NCBI GenBank assembly: GCA_036661515.1
Contig: JAVWYO010000002.1
Coordinates: forward strand, 1-59,198
DNA: 59,198 nucleotides
Direction of reading: 5' to 3'
Source of the DNA: HGM05232 sp036661515
GTDB taxonomy: Bacteria; Bacteroidota; Bacteroidia; Bacteroidales; Muribaculaceae
Shown here: positions 8,786 to 16,764 of the stretch, piece by piece
Layout of the letters: each line of letters opens with the position of its first letter
Numbering within the stretch: the first letter of the stretch is position 1
Made by a program: the position numbers and the translations under genes
The notes under the pieces: generated by a model
The model's input: the letters and a program-made list of their open reading frames with translations, nothing else
Told to the model about the DNA's origin: nothing
Database searches by the model: none

Positions 8786-9610
8786 TTATCCTGGAAATTT
8801 AGGAAATTGTTCAAAATTTGGATCTCTTTTCTCAAGAAACGCATTTTTACCTTCCTGTGCTTCCTCCATAAGATAATACATTAGCGTTGCATCACCCGCA
8901 AATTCCATCATTCCTCGTTGTCCATCTAATTCAGCGTTTAAGGCTCGCTTTATCATGCGTATTGCCATAGGGCTACGAGAGAGAATTGTTTCGCACCATT
9001 CTACGGTTTCATCTTCAAGCCTTTCAAAAGGGACAACTTTATTTACCATTCCCATTTCTTCAGCTTCCTTTGCGGTGTATTGCCTACATAGGAACCATAT
9101 TTCACGGGCTTTTTTTTGCCCTACACATCGTGCAAGATATGAAGAACCAAAACCAGCATCAAAGCTACCAACTTTAGGGCCCGTCTGCCCAAAACGTGCA
9201 TTTTCTGAGGCAATTGACAAGTCACACACCACATGAAGTACGTGTCCGCCACCTATTGCGTATCCATTTACCATAGCTATAACAGGTTTTGGTATTGAAC
9301 GAATAGCTTTATGAAGATCAAGGACATTAAGACGTGGCACACCATTTTCATCAATATACCCTCCTACTCCTTTCACCTTTTGGTCGCCACCTGAACAAAA
9401 TGCTTTATCTCCAATTCCAGTAAACACTATTACACCAATATCAGGACGTTCTCTGCATATATCCATAGCATCAAGCATCTCTTTATTTGTTTGTGGACGA
9501 AAGGCATTATACACCTCAGGACGATTTATTGTAATTTTGGCAATACCCTTATATTGTTCAAAGAGTATATCTGTATATTCCTTGATTGTTGTCCATTTTC
9601 TATTACTCAT
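8786..9610 (-). CDS. menB: 1,4-Dihydroxy-2-naphthoyl-CoA synthase
   Basis: This crotonase-fold enzyme closes the naphthoquinone ring from o-succinylbenzoyl-CoA. The oxyanion segments SGGDQKVKG (73-81) and NGYAIGGGHVLH (115-126) are intact, as is the SFDAG segment with Asp151. The loop GQTGPKVGS has Gly144 where the other MenB class carries an Asp, which by family knowledge marks the bicarbonate-dependent type I enzyme. The start at 9610 gives 274 residues, the usual length. It is 15 bp downstream of menD and 2 bp upstream of menC in the same operon. Confidence 0.96.
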   Translation of the reverse strand: MSNRKWTTIKEYTDILFEQYKGIAKITINRPEVYNAFRPQTNKEMLDAMDICRERPDIGVIVFTGIGDKAFCSGGDQKVKGVGGYIDENGVPRLNVLDLHKAIRSIPKPVIAMVNGYAIGGGHVLHVVCDLSIASENARFGQTGPKVGSFDAGFGSSYLARCVGQKKAREIWFLCRQYTAKEAEEMGMVNKVVPFERLEDETVEWCETILSRSPMAIRMIKRALNAELDGQRGMMEFAGDATLMYYLMEEAQEGKNAFLEKRDPNFEQFPKFPG

Positions 9611-9625
9611 AATTATAGCTATTTA

Positions 9626-11338
9626 TTATTTATTTCTATGAAAATATCCTCTTAATATTTCTGCATTTATTGCTGCTGGTGTAAACACCGCAAGAATACT
9701 TGCTCTATTTCTATTACTCAAAAACGATTTTAATTCAGCATTTAATGTCGTTTCATCGTTAGCTTCATAATAATCAAAACCAAAAGCATCAGCATATTTC
9801 TTTACAGGAATATCTCTACTCACTTCAAAATAATCCTCAAGTTCGGGAAGTGTTGATGGTCCTTTTAAAAACCTAAATATTCCACCTCCGCCATTACATA
9901 TTACAATTAGCTTAAAGCGTGGATTATTATATTGCGACGCAAGTCCTGATAAATCATAGCTCATGCTCATATCTCCTGTGATGAGCAATGTCACACCATC
10001 AAATGCCAAAGATGCTCCGAGTGCAGTAGATGTAGCACCATCAATTCCTGCAACACCACGATTACAATTACTTTGTCGAATGTTATCACTCTTAAACAAT
10101 TGAGCATAACGTATCGTAGTCCCATTACTCAATTGAAGATTATAGTCATTTGGTATATGTGGCAAAATAATTGAAAAAGCCTTCAAGTCGCACCATTCAG
10201 CTACTTCAACATATTTATCATGAGTTATTGTCGCCTCTTCATCAATTTTATGCCAAATAGATGAATAATTGCTTGTTATTACTTCATTAATGGCAATCTT
10301 TTCCGCTATTTGCTGAAAGAAATCATGGGGTTTAATATCTATTCTTGTAGTTAATGATTGTAGAGTATCAATTGTATTTTCCGACACACCTACATGCCAT
10401 TGTCGTTTTGCTGAATTTGTACGTAAAAATTGTTTTAGCATTCGTGTAACAAGCGCACCACCAAAAGTAATGAGCAAGTCGGGCGTATAATTACTCCTAT
10501 CGTTTTTGGATATAGCCATCAAGGTCCTATCAATGGTAGTAATTAATTTCGAACCATGTAGGTTTGATATACTTTCAGTCAATACCACGACATTAGGTAA
10601 CGTAGAAAGATAATTTATTGCATTATTAAGTCGTTCATTTTTATCACACATTCCTGCGACAATGAGTACTTTCTTTGCCTTTAGTATCTCACATTTTAAA
10701 GCATCTAAACAATCGATTGTAAGTTGATTGTTTCCATTTACATAATCAATTATTCGCTGTGGTAAAGCCTCATTCTTATTCATTTCACCACAAAGTGGCT
10801 CAATGAGTTGCACATTTATATGTACAGGCGATTTTCGGCCATTAAGGGCTGTTATCATCGCATCATTTATTGTCCTATTTATATACCAACGTAAAGTATC
10901 ATCACAATATCTTGCAGGAATATCATAGCTACGTTTCACAAAGTTACTAAGAGCATTATATTGGCGAAGTGTCTGACTGTCGGCTTGGTCAATCCATTCT
11001 ATCGGACGATCGGCAGAAATTACAATAAGTGGTATTTGCTGATAATAAGCCTCAGCAACAGCTGGTGCATAGTTTAAAAGAGCGGTTCCAGATGTGCAAA
11101 CTATAGCCACAGGCTCATGTAATTGCTGAGCAAGTCCGAGAGCAATGAAAGCGGCACTACGTTCATCTACAACCACATATTTCTTAATAGATTCACACCG
11201 TGCAAATGCAACTATCAATGGTGCATTACGTGAGCCTGGAGATATTACAGCATTCCTAACGCCCTTTGCAAAGAGCACTTCTACAAGTGCATTACACGCT
11301 TCATGGTCAGTAGTTGTATCTATTATTTTTGATCTCAT
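9626..11338 (-). CDS. menD: SEPHCHC synthase (thiamine-diphosphate enzyme of menaquinone synthesis)
   Basis: It adds a succinyl-semialdehyde unit from 2-oxoglutarate to isochorismate. The 570 residues show the ThDP-enzyme layout: an N-terminal Pyr domain with PGSRNAPL, DERSAAFIALGLA and CTSGTALLNYAPAVAEA, a middle domain, and a C-terminal PP domain with NRGVAGIDGATSTALGAS, ITGDMSMSYDLSGL and the NGGGGIFRFL turn. It is the first gene of menD-menB-menC-menE, with a perfect -7 promoter box 23 bp upstream. Isochorismate synthase (menF), often next to menD in this phylum, is not present here. Confidence 0.95.
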   Translation of the reverse strand: MRSKIIDTTTDHEACNALVEVLFAKGVRNAVISPGSRNAPLIVAFARCESIKKYVVVDERSAAFIALGLAQQLHEPVAIVCTSGTALLNYAPAVAEAYYQQIPLIVISADRPIEWIDQADSQTLRQYNALSNFVKRSYDIPARYCDDTLRWYINRTINDAMITALNGRKSPVHINVQLIEPLCGEMNKNEALPQRIIDYVNGNNQLTIDCLDALKCEILKAKKVLIVAGMCDKNERLNNAINYLSTLPNVVVLTESISNLHGSKLITTIDRTLMAISKNDRSNYTPDLLITFGGALVTRMLKQFLRTNSAKRQWHVGVSENTIDTLQSLTTRIDIKPHDFFQQIAEKIAINEVITSNYSSIWHKIDEEATITHDKYVEVAEWCDLKAFSIILPHIPNDYNLQLSNGTTIRYAQLFKSDNIRQSNCNRGVAGIDGATSTALGASLAFDGVTLLITGDMSMSYDLSGLASQYNNPRFKLIVICNGGGGIFRFLKGPSTLPELEDYFEVSRDIPVKKYADAFGFDYYEANDETTLNAELKSFLSNRNRASILAVFTPAAINAEILRGYFHRNK

Positions 11339-11360
11339 TATTTATCTTTAATTGTTAGAA

Positions 11361-11368
11361 CAAAGATA
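11361..11368 (-). promoter_or_regulatory. -7 element of the menDBCE promoter
   Basis: Read on the minus strand this is TATCTTTG, a perfect TAnnTTTG match 23 bp upstream of the menD start. No TTTG occurs at the ideal spacing; ATTG at 11391-11394 is 22 bp away. It supports a separate men transcript rather than read-through from nrdDG. Confidence 0.5.
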
Positions 11369-11408
11369 AGCTACATTCTGCAAATGAGAGCAATGTGAAA
11401 ATGAATTT

Positions 11409-11867
11409 TTATTTTGCTAATTCAATTATTCGTTGATTAGAACTGCCTCTAAAAGGAAGGTCAGTATCTCGCAGAGATAACATAAACGGGCTATCAACCA
11501 ATACATCAACATATTGCATCAGCTTCATATACTTTATATTCTCTTGTATTTCTGCCCAAGTGTAACCCGTATAGCACCAAATAGTTTTACCTAATCGTGA
11601 TTTTATCATCTTTGCAAGTTGCGTCACACCATCGATTTGCATCAAAGGATCGCCACCACTAAATGTTACATTAAAATCATTTTCCTCTATTTCTAATAAA
11701 ATATCCTCAATTGTCATTAATTTACCATTGTTTATATCCCATGATTCTGGATTATGGCATCCTTCGCAATGATGACTACACCCTGCAAAATATATCGACG
11801 ATCTCAACCCCACACCATCAACGCTCGTTCCATGCACAATTTTCAAGACACTTAGCTCATTTCTCAT
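11409..11867 (-). CDS. nrdG: Anaerobic ribonucleotide reductase activating protein
   Basis: This radical-SAM activase forms the glycyl radical on NrdD. The iron-sulfur motif AGCSHHCEGCHN has the class-specific CX3CX2C spacing (Cys30, Cys34, Cys37), followed by the SAM-binding VTFSGGDPLMQ. Its 152 residues are normal for NrdG. It starts 5 bp downstream of nrdD, which fits co-translation of enzyme and activase. It acts only under anoxic conditions. Confidence 0.96.
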   Translation of the reverse strand: MRNELSVLKIVHGTSVDGVGLRSSIYFAGCSHHCEGCHNPESWDINNGKLMTIEDILLEIEENDFNVTFSGGDPLMQIDGVTQLAKMIKSRLGKTIWCYTGYTWAEIQENIKYMKLMQYVDVLVDSPFMLSLRDTDLPFRGSSNQRIIELAK

Positions 11868-11872
11868 AATTA

Positions 11873-14080
11873 TTATTTATGTATAACTCGGTCATGAAGT
11901 TCTGCAAGTTTCGCACTATTCCAGCGATCTGTTGTCCCTACCAAGTATCCAGTTATTCGTTGCAACTGATCAATAGCGTGACTTCCACATTTAGGGCAAG
12001 TGTCAAGCTCGTCGGTAGCATTTTCATATCCACAGTCCAGGCAACGATTACGATTATGATTTACCGAACAATATCCTATATTATGTTTATCCATTAGGTC
12101 AACTATATTTGAAATTGCTTCAGGATTATGTGTTGCATCTCCATCTATTTCCACATAAAAGATATGCCCACCTCGTGTCATTTCATGATATGGAGCTTCT
12201 ATTATAGCTTTATGACGTGGTGAACAGTGATAGTATACAGGTACATGATTAGAATTTGTATAATAATCTCTATCTGTTATCCCAGTTATTACTCCAAAAC
12301 TTTTTCTATCTTTTTGTGTAAATTTTCCTGATAGCCCTTCGGCAGGAGTTGCAAGGACACTAAAATTATGACCATATCGCTCCGAAAATTCATTTGCATA
12401 GTGTCGCATGTGTGACACTATGCGCAATCCAAGTGTCTGACTCTCATCACTCTCACCATGATGCTTTCCAGTAAGAGCCACAAGGCATTCTGCGAGCCCT
12501 ATAAATCCTATTCCCAGCGTGCCTTGATTTATAATATCTCCAACTGTATCATTAGGCTTTAAATTCTCTGACCCACACCACAATCTACTCATAAGCAATG
12601 GGAATTGCTTTGCGAGGGCTGTACATTGAAATTTATAACGATCGCAAAGCTGTGTTGCCGTTAGTTCAAGAATCTCTGTGAGCTTCTTAAAAAAACATTC
12701 TATACGCTCATCTTTATCTTTAATATTCATCACATCGATAGCCATACGCACAATATTTATCGTAGTGAATGATAAATTACCTCGCCCTATTGATGTTTTC
12801 TCACCAAATCGATTTTCAAATACACGTGTCCTGCAACCCATCGTTGCCACCTCATAGCGATAACGCTTAGGATCATTAATATCCCATTTTTCGTGTTGAT
12901 TAAATGTTGCATCGAGATTTACAAAATTAGGAAAGAATCTTCGTGCAGTCACTTTACAAGCAAGCTGATATAAATCGTAATTTCTATCTTCGGGAAGATA
13001 GCTCACGCCCCTCTTCTTTTTCCATATTTGAATTGGGAATATTGCAGTAGCACCATTTCCTACGCCTTCATAGGTAGAATTAAGTAGTTCTCTTATTATA
13101 CAACGTCCCTCTGCCGAAATATCTGTTCCATAATTTATCGAACTAAATACGACTTGATTTCCTCCTCTACTATGAATGGTATTCATATTATGAATAAATG
13201 CTTCCATTGCCTGATGCACTCGGCTAACAGTCCTATTTATCGCATGTTGCTTTGCTCTTGTTTCTCCAGAAAGTCCGTCAAGAGGCATTTTTATAAAATC
13301 TGCGATATCTATTTTATATAAATTCTCATAATTTTCTCCCGCCAATGCTTCTACATTTTTCACCTCTTCTATATAAGAACTTCTCACAAAGGGCGCAAGA
13401 TAAAAATCAAATGCAGGGATTGCCTGCCCACCGTGCATCTCATTTTGAGCTGTCTCAAGTGAGATGCAACTTATTATACTTGCCGTTTCTATTCGCTTTG
13501 CAGGTCGTGACTCACCATGACCTGCCATAAAGCCACGTTCGAGAATTGTATCAAGTGGATGTTGCACACATGTCAGGCTCTTTGTTGGATAATAATCTTT
13601 ATCATGTACATGAATATACCCACCTCGCACAGCATCGCGCACATCTGGTGAAAGTAAATAATCATCAACAAATGGCTTTGTGGTTTCACTCGCAAATTTC
13701 ATCATCATTCCAGCTGGAGAATCAGCATTCATGTTTGCATTTTCACGAGTTATTTCATTATTTTTTGCTTCAATAATACTTAGAAAAATATCACGCGTAT
13801 GCGCTTGTCGCGCAATACTGCGTTGATCTCGATAAGCAATATATCGCTTTGCAACCTCCTTGCGTGGAGATGCCATAAGCTCAAGTTCCACACGATCTTG
13901 AATCTCCTCAACCGTCATGCGCTCTTTACCTTTAGCACCGATGCGGTCGGTGATTTTTTGAATCAAAGATTCATCTTCTCCTAATTCGGTTTGAAGCATC
14001 GCTTTACGAATTGCTGCCTTTACCTTTTCTTCGTTGTATCCAACAATACGCCCATCGCGCTTAACTATTGTATGTATCAT
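11873..14080 (-). CDS. nrdD: Anaerobic ribonucleoside-triphosphate reductase
   Basis: This class III reductase makes dNTPs from NTPs using a glycyl radical. With the start at 14080 it has 735 residues. The N-terminal ATP-cone begins MIHTIVKRDGRIVGYNEEK. The catalytic barrel follows, and the C-terminal zinc site has Cys680, Cys683, Cys695 and Cys698 in two CXXC pairs. The radical Gly711 sits in RITGYL. An upstream ATG at 14128 would add 16 residues outside the ATP-cone and is less likely. A -7 box at 14163-14170 allows either start. nrdG follows immediately. Confidence 0.95.
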   Translation of the reverse strand: MIHTIVKRDGRIVGYNEEKVKAAIRKAMLQTELGEDESLIQKITDRIGAKGKERMTVEEIQDRVELELMASPRKEVAKRYIAYRDQRSIARQAHTRDIFLSIIEAKNNEITRENANMNADSPAGMMMKFASETTKPFVDDYLLSPDVRDAVRGGYIHVHDKDYYPTKSLTCVQHPLDTILERGFMAGHGESRPAKRIETASIISCISLETAQNEMHGGQAIPAFDFYLAPFVRSSYIEEVKNVEALAGENYENLYKIDIADFIKMPLDGLSGETRAKQHAINRTVSRVHQAMEAFIHNMNTIHSRGGNQVVFSSINYGTDISAEGRCIIRELLNSTYEGVGNGATAIFPIQIWKKKRGVSYLPEDRNYDLYQLACKVTARRFFPNFVNLDATFNQHEKWDINDPKRYRYEVATMGCRTRVFENRFGEKTSIGRGNLSFTTINIVRMAIDVMNIKDKDERIECFFKKLTEILELTATQLCDRYKFQCTALAKQFPLLMSRLWCGSENLKPNDTVGDIINQGTLGIGFIGLAECLVALTGKHHGESDESQTLGLRIVSHMRHYANEFSERYGHNFSVLATPAEGLSGKFTQKDRKSFGVITGITDRDYYTNSNHVPVYYHCSPRHKAIIEAPYHEMTRGGHIFYVEIDGDATHNPEAISNIVDLMDKHNIGYCSVNHNRNRCLDCGYENATDELDTCPKCGSHAIDQLQRITGYLVGTTDRWNSAKLAELHDRVIHK

Positions 14081-14162
14081 TTTATTAATTGCTATTCTAT
14101 ATGTTATTAAAGCATGATTATATATCAAATAATTGATATTAAGAAGCTATTTTAATGTGTTG

Positions 14163-14194
14163 CAAAGCTATTAATCTTTTTCGCTTCACACAAT
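14163..14194 (-). promoter_or_regulatory. Promoter of nrdDG
   Basis: On the minus strand, TAGCTTTG (14163-14170) is a perfect -7 element, with ATTG (14191-14194) 20 bp upstream as a -33 element. Transcription would start near 14157, leaving about 75 nt before the preferred nrdD start. I found no convincing NrdR-type palindrome nearby. Confidence 0.5.
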
Positions 14195-14525
14195 AGAGAT
14201 GGCAATATAGTTATTAACAATTTTTATTTTGGAAAACATTTTATGATTTTTAGAAACTTAGGATACTGTTATTTAGTTTATTATGAAATATTTTGGAAAA
14301 CTTATTTTAAATAAATATATATAATGATTATTCAAAATAAGTAATACGCCGAATAGAACATAAAAAGATTAGTTACTTTTTCCATTGTTACATTCTATTA
14401 AAACTATACAGCTAAAATATAAATGATTTTATAATATGAACCATATATTTACTGTACAAATTAAATAGCAGTGCATCTTACGCACAATAAACATTTCAAA
14501 AATGATTAAAAAATTGTATTTTTTA
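14195..14525. other. Intergenic region between the divergent nrdDG and pheA promoters
   Basis: This very AT-rich gap has no credible gene. The only structure I see is a direct repeat ATTTTGGAAAAC at 14226-14237 and 14290-14301, 64 bp apart. It could be a protein-binding pair or chance. Confidence 0.4.
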
Positions 14526-14555
14526 TTTGATTTTTAAAAGTAATAGTTACCTTTG
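14526..14555 (+). promoter_or_regulatory. Consensus promoter of the Phe/Tyr operon
   Basis: TTTG at 14526-14529 and TACCTTTG at 14548-14555 are perfect -33 and -7 elements with an 18-bp spacer. Transcription is predicted to begin near 14561, about 14 nt before the leader-peptide ATG at 14575. Confidence 0.8.
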
Positions 14556-14574
14556 TGACAACAAAAACTTTCGA

Positions 14575-14652
14575 ATGAAGAATTTCTACGCATATTACTT
14601 TTTCTTTTACTTTTATTTTACAGAGAATAAAGGTGGGGTTATATGCATATAA
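14575..14652 (+). CDS. Phe/Tyr-rich leader peptide of the aromatic attenuator
   Basis: This 25-codon ORF has ATG at 14575 and TAA at 14650-14652. Residues 4-15 read FYAYYFFFYFYF, giving six Phe and five Tyr codons among the first 15, and the tail is TENKGGVICI. It starts just behind a perfect promoter and ends 31 nt before a terminator stem that precedes pheA. The design matches E. coli pheL, but with Tyr as well as Phe codons, fitting an operon that makes both amino acids. The peptide itself should have no function beyond sensing charged tRNA-Phe and tRNA-Tyr through ribosome stalling. Codons for Gly-Gly-Val (14632-14640) double as the left arm of the antiterminator. Confidence 0.85.
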   Translation: MKNFYAYYFFFYFYFTENKGGVICI

Positions 14653-14714
14653 TTAATTTGAGAGAATGATTAACAATTATATAAAATCCCGCCAGATAAT
14701 GACGGGATTTTTTT
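14612..14714 (+). promoter_or_regulatory. Transcription attenuator of the pheA-tyrA operon
   Basis: Two mutually exclusive RNA structures are visible. Antiterminator: GGTGGGGTT (14632-14640) pairs over 9 bp, with two wobble pairs, with AATCCCGCC (14685-14693). It can be extended past a 2-nt bulge by ATAT (14641-14644 with 14679-14682). Terminator: 14683-14691 pairs with 14703-14711. Both use 14685-14691. A ribosome stalled on the aromatic codons (last one 14617-14619) leaves the antiterminator arm free and the operon on. A ribosome reaching the stop codon covers the arm, so the terminator forms. A weak pause hairpin (TTTATT 14612-14617 with AATAAA 14626-14631) is also possible. Confidence 0.8.
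14683..14714 (+). terminator. Attenuator terminator upstream of pheA
   Basis: A 9-bp perfect stem (14683-14691 with 14703-14711) closes an 11-nt loop, and the T-run is 14708-14714. It lies 15 nt before the pheA start, so it cannot terminate any annotated upstream gene other than the leader peptide. Confidence 0.88.
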
Positions 14715-14729
14715 ATTAGACAAAAAAAT

Positions 14730-15584
14730 ATGGTCAATCAGATGAAGAGAATAACAGTGCAGGGTGTCGCAGGGTGCTATCATGATGCAGCTGCACGAGA
14801 ATATTTCAAAGGTGAAGATATTGAAACAGTATCGTGTGATACATTTATTGATATGTTTGACAAGCTCAATCATGACGCATCGCTTATAGGGACTCTTGCA
14901 ATTGAAAATACTATTGCTGGAAGTCTTCTACAAAATCATGAGTTACTACGCCAAAGTAATCTGACTATTATAGGTGAATGTAAAATGCACATATCACATG
15001 TACTTGCTGCTATACCAGGGCAAAGCATTGAAGGATTAACCGAAGTAAATTCCCATCCTATGGCGCTTATGCAGTGTGAACAATTCTTATTACGCCATTC
15101 AAATTTGAAAATGGTAGAGAAGAATGATACTGCCGGAAGTGCAAAAGAGATTGCGGAAAAATCGCTAATGGGGCATGCCGCTATTTGTGGGAAATATGCA
15201 GCATCGCTCTATGGACTAAATATTATTGAGGAAGATATCCAAACTATAAAGAGAAATTTTACACGTTTCCTTATTCTTGCCGATCCTATTTATGCTCAAG
15301 AATTGAAACAAAAAGATGAGGTGAATAAGGCATCGCTTGTATTCACACTACCCCACACTCAAGGAAGCTTGTCAAAAGTACTTGCTATATTTTCATTCTA
15401 TGATATCAATTTATCAAAAATTCAATCACTTCCTATTCTTGGGCGTGAGTGGGAATATAGGTTTTATATAAATCTTACTTTTAGTAATTATACACGCTAT
15501 CGACAATCGATAGATGCCGTTCGTCCTCTTATTAATGATTTTAAAATTCTTGGTGAATATGCAGAATGTGAATATAAAATGTAA
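14730..15584 (+). CDS. pheA: Prephenate dehydratase with ACT domain
   Basis: It converts prephenate to phenylpyruvate, the committed step to phenylalanine. The catalytic domain spans about residues 5-185, with the conserved ENTIAGSL and the substrate-site TRF inside RNFTRFLIL. An ACT regulatory domain follows from about 200 (LVFTLPHTQGSLSKVLAIF...KIQSLPILGREWEY), giving feedback control by Phe. There is no fused chorismate mutase; that activity is in the third gene of the operon. A second ATG at 14742 (MKRITVQGVAG) would fit homologues equally well. Transcription is controlled by the leader-peptide attenuator. The 3' end overlaps the aminotransferase gene by 26 bp. Confidence 0.95.
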   Translation: MVNQMKRITVQGVAGCYHDAAAREYFKGEDIETVSCDTFIDMFDKLNHDASLIGTLAIENTIAGSLLQNHELLRQSNLTIIGECKMHISHVLAAIPGQSIEGLTEVNSHPMALMQCEQFLLRHSNLKMVEKNDTAGSAKEIAEKSLMGHAAICGKYAASLYGLNIIEEDIQTIKRNFTRFLILADPIYAQELKQKDEVNKASLVFTLPHTQGSLSKVLAIFSFYDINLSKIQSLPILGREWEYRFYINLTFSNYTRYRQSIDAVRPLINDFKILGEYAECEYKM

Positions 15585-16743
15585 TATAACTCCAGCTCAT
15601 AGAGTGTCGGAGGTTAAGGAATACTATTTTTCAAAGAAATTACGTGAAATAGCAGAATTAAACGCCAAAGGTGCTGATATTATATCACTTGGCATAGGTG
15701 GCCCTGATCGTCCACCGCACGCAGATGTGATAAATACGCTATGCGATTCAGCTCACAAAAGTGATACACATGGTTATCAACCATATGTGGGGTTACCTCA
15801 ACTTAGAGAAGAGTATGCAAATTGGTATGCAAAGAATTACGGCGTAACTCTTGACGCAAAGAATGAAATTCAGCCATTAATTGGGTCAAAAGAAGGGATA
15901 TTGCATATTTCTTTGGCATTTCTAAATCCAGGAGATGGTGTATTGGTACCTAATCCCGGTTATCCTACATATACATCGGTGAGCCGTCTTGCAGGGGCTG
16001 AAATATTTGCTTATGACCTTACTGAAGATAAAGGTTGGCAACCCGACTTTGAAGCTCTTGAAAAATTGCCACTTGAAAGGATAAAATTAATGTGGGTTAA
16101 TTATCCTCACATGCCTACTGGAGCACCTGCGTCAATAGAATTGTTTCAAAAAATAATAGACTTTGGGCGCAAACACAATATAGTTATCGTCAATGACAAT
16201 CCTTATAGTTTTATACTTCATAATAAGCCACTGAGTATTTTAAGCATAGATGGAGCGAAGGATATTGCTATTGAGATGAACTCGTTAAGCAAATCGCATA
16301 ATATGGCAGGTTGGCGAATGGGTGTGCTTGCATCAAATCCTACTTTTATACAATGGATTCTTAAGGTGAAATCAAACATCGATTCTGGTCAATTCAAACC
16401 AATGATGCTTGCAGCCGTAAAGGCACTACAATGCGAAGATGCTTGGTATGAAGAAGTTAATAGTACTTATAAGAAACGTCGCCTTATTGCTGAAGAAATT
16501 ATGCATACACTTGGTTGCAAATATGATTCAAAACAAGGTGGGTTGTTCCTATGGGGACGCATTCCTGATGATGCAGTAGGTTCCGAGATGCTCGCAGATG
16601 AAATACTATATAATGCAAAAGTATTTATAACACCAGGTTTTATATTTGGAAGTAACGGTGAGCGATATTTAAGAATATCACTTTGTGCAACAGAGGCAAA
16701 AATGAAAGAAGCAAATAATCGGATAAAAGAAATGTTGAAATAA
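15559..16743 (+). CDS. PLP-dependent class I/II aminotransferase (aromatic operon)
   Basis: This fold-type I aminotransferase of 394 residues carries the PLP Lys245 in NSLSKSHNMAGWRMG, the cofactor-binding Asp213 (VNDNPYSF), NYPHMPTG at 182-189, and the distal substrate Arg in YLRISL. The start at 15559 (MQNVNIKCNITPAHRV) was chosen because the family begins just before ITPA.RV; an ATG at 15514 would add 15 hydrophobic residues. Sequence alone suggests a broad aspartate/aromatic type. Its place between pheA and DAHP synthase implies it aminates phenylpyruvate and hydroxyphenylpyruvate, the last step to Phe and Tyr. The exact specificity is inference. Confidence 0.88.
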   Translation: MQNVNIKCNITPAHRVSEVKEYYFSKKLREIAELNAKGADIISLGIGGPDRPPHADVINTLCDSAHKSDTHGYQPYVGLPQLREEYANWYAKNYGVTLDAKNEIQPLIGSKEGILHISLAFLNPGDGVLVPNPGYPTYTSVSRLAGAEIFAYDLTEDKGWQPDFEALEKLPLERIKLMWVNYPHMPTGAPASIELFQKIIDFGRKHNIVIVNDNPYSFILHNKPLSILSIDGAKDIAIEMNSLSKSHNMAGWRMGVLASNPTFIQWILKVKSNIDSGQFKPMMLAAVKALQCEDAWYEEVNSTYKKRRLIAEEIMHTLGCKYDSKQGGLFLWGRIPDDAVGSEMLADEILYNAKVFITPGFIFGSNGERYLRISLCATEAKMKEANNRIKEMLK

Positions 16744-16764
16744 TAATAAAAACTATATAACACA

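Noticed and set aside
14129..14194. Search for an NrdR box or second attenuator before nrdDG
   Set aside because: No 16-bp palindrome pair and no biased short ORF was found; only a promoter-like site is present.
14226..14301. Direct repeat ATTTTGGAAAAC, 64 bp apart, upstream of nrdD
   Set aside because: AT-rich and only 12 bp; chance cannot be excluded and no known operator matches.
14670..14873. Minus-strand ORF of 67 codons over the pheA start
   Set aside because: It runs antisense through the terminator and the pheA N-terminus and has no recognisable domain; it is a shadow.
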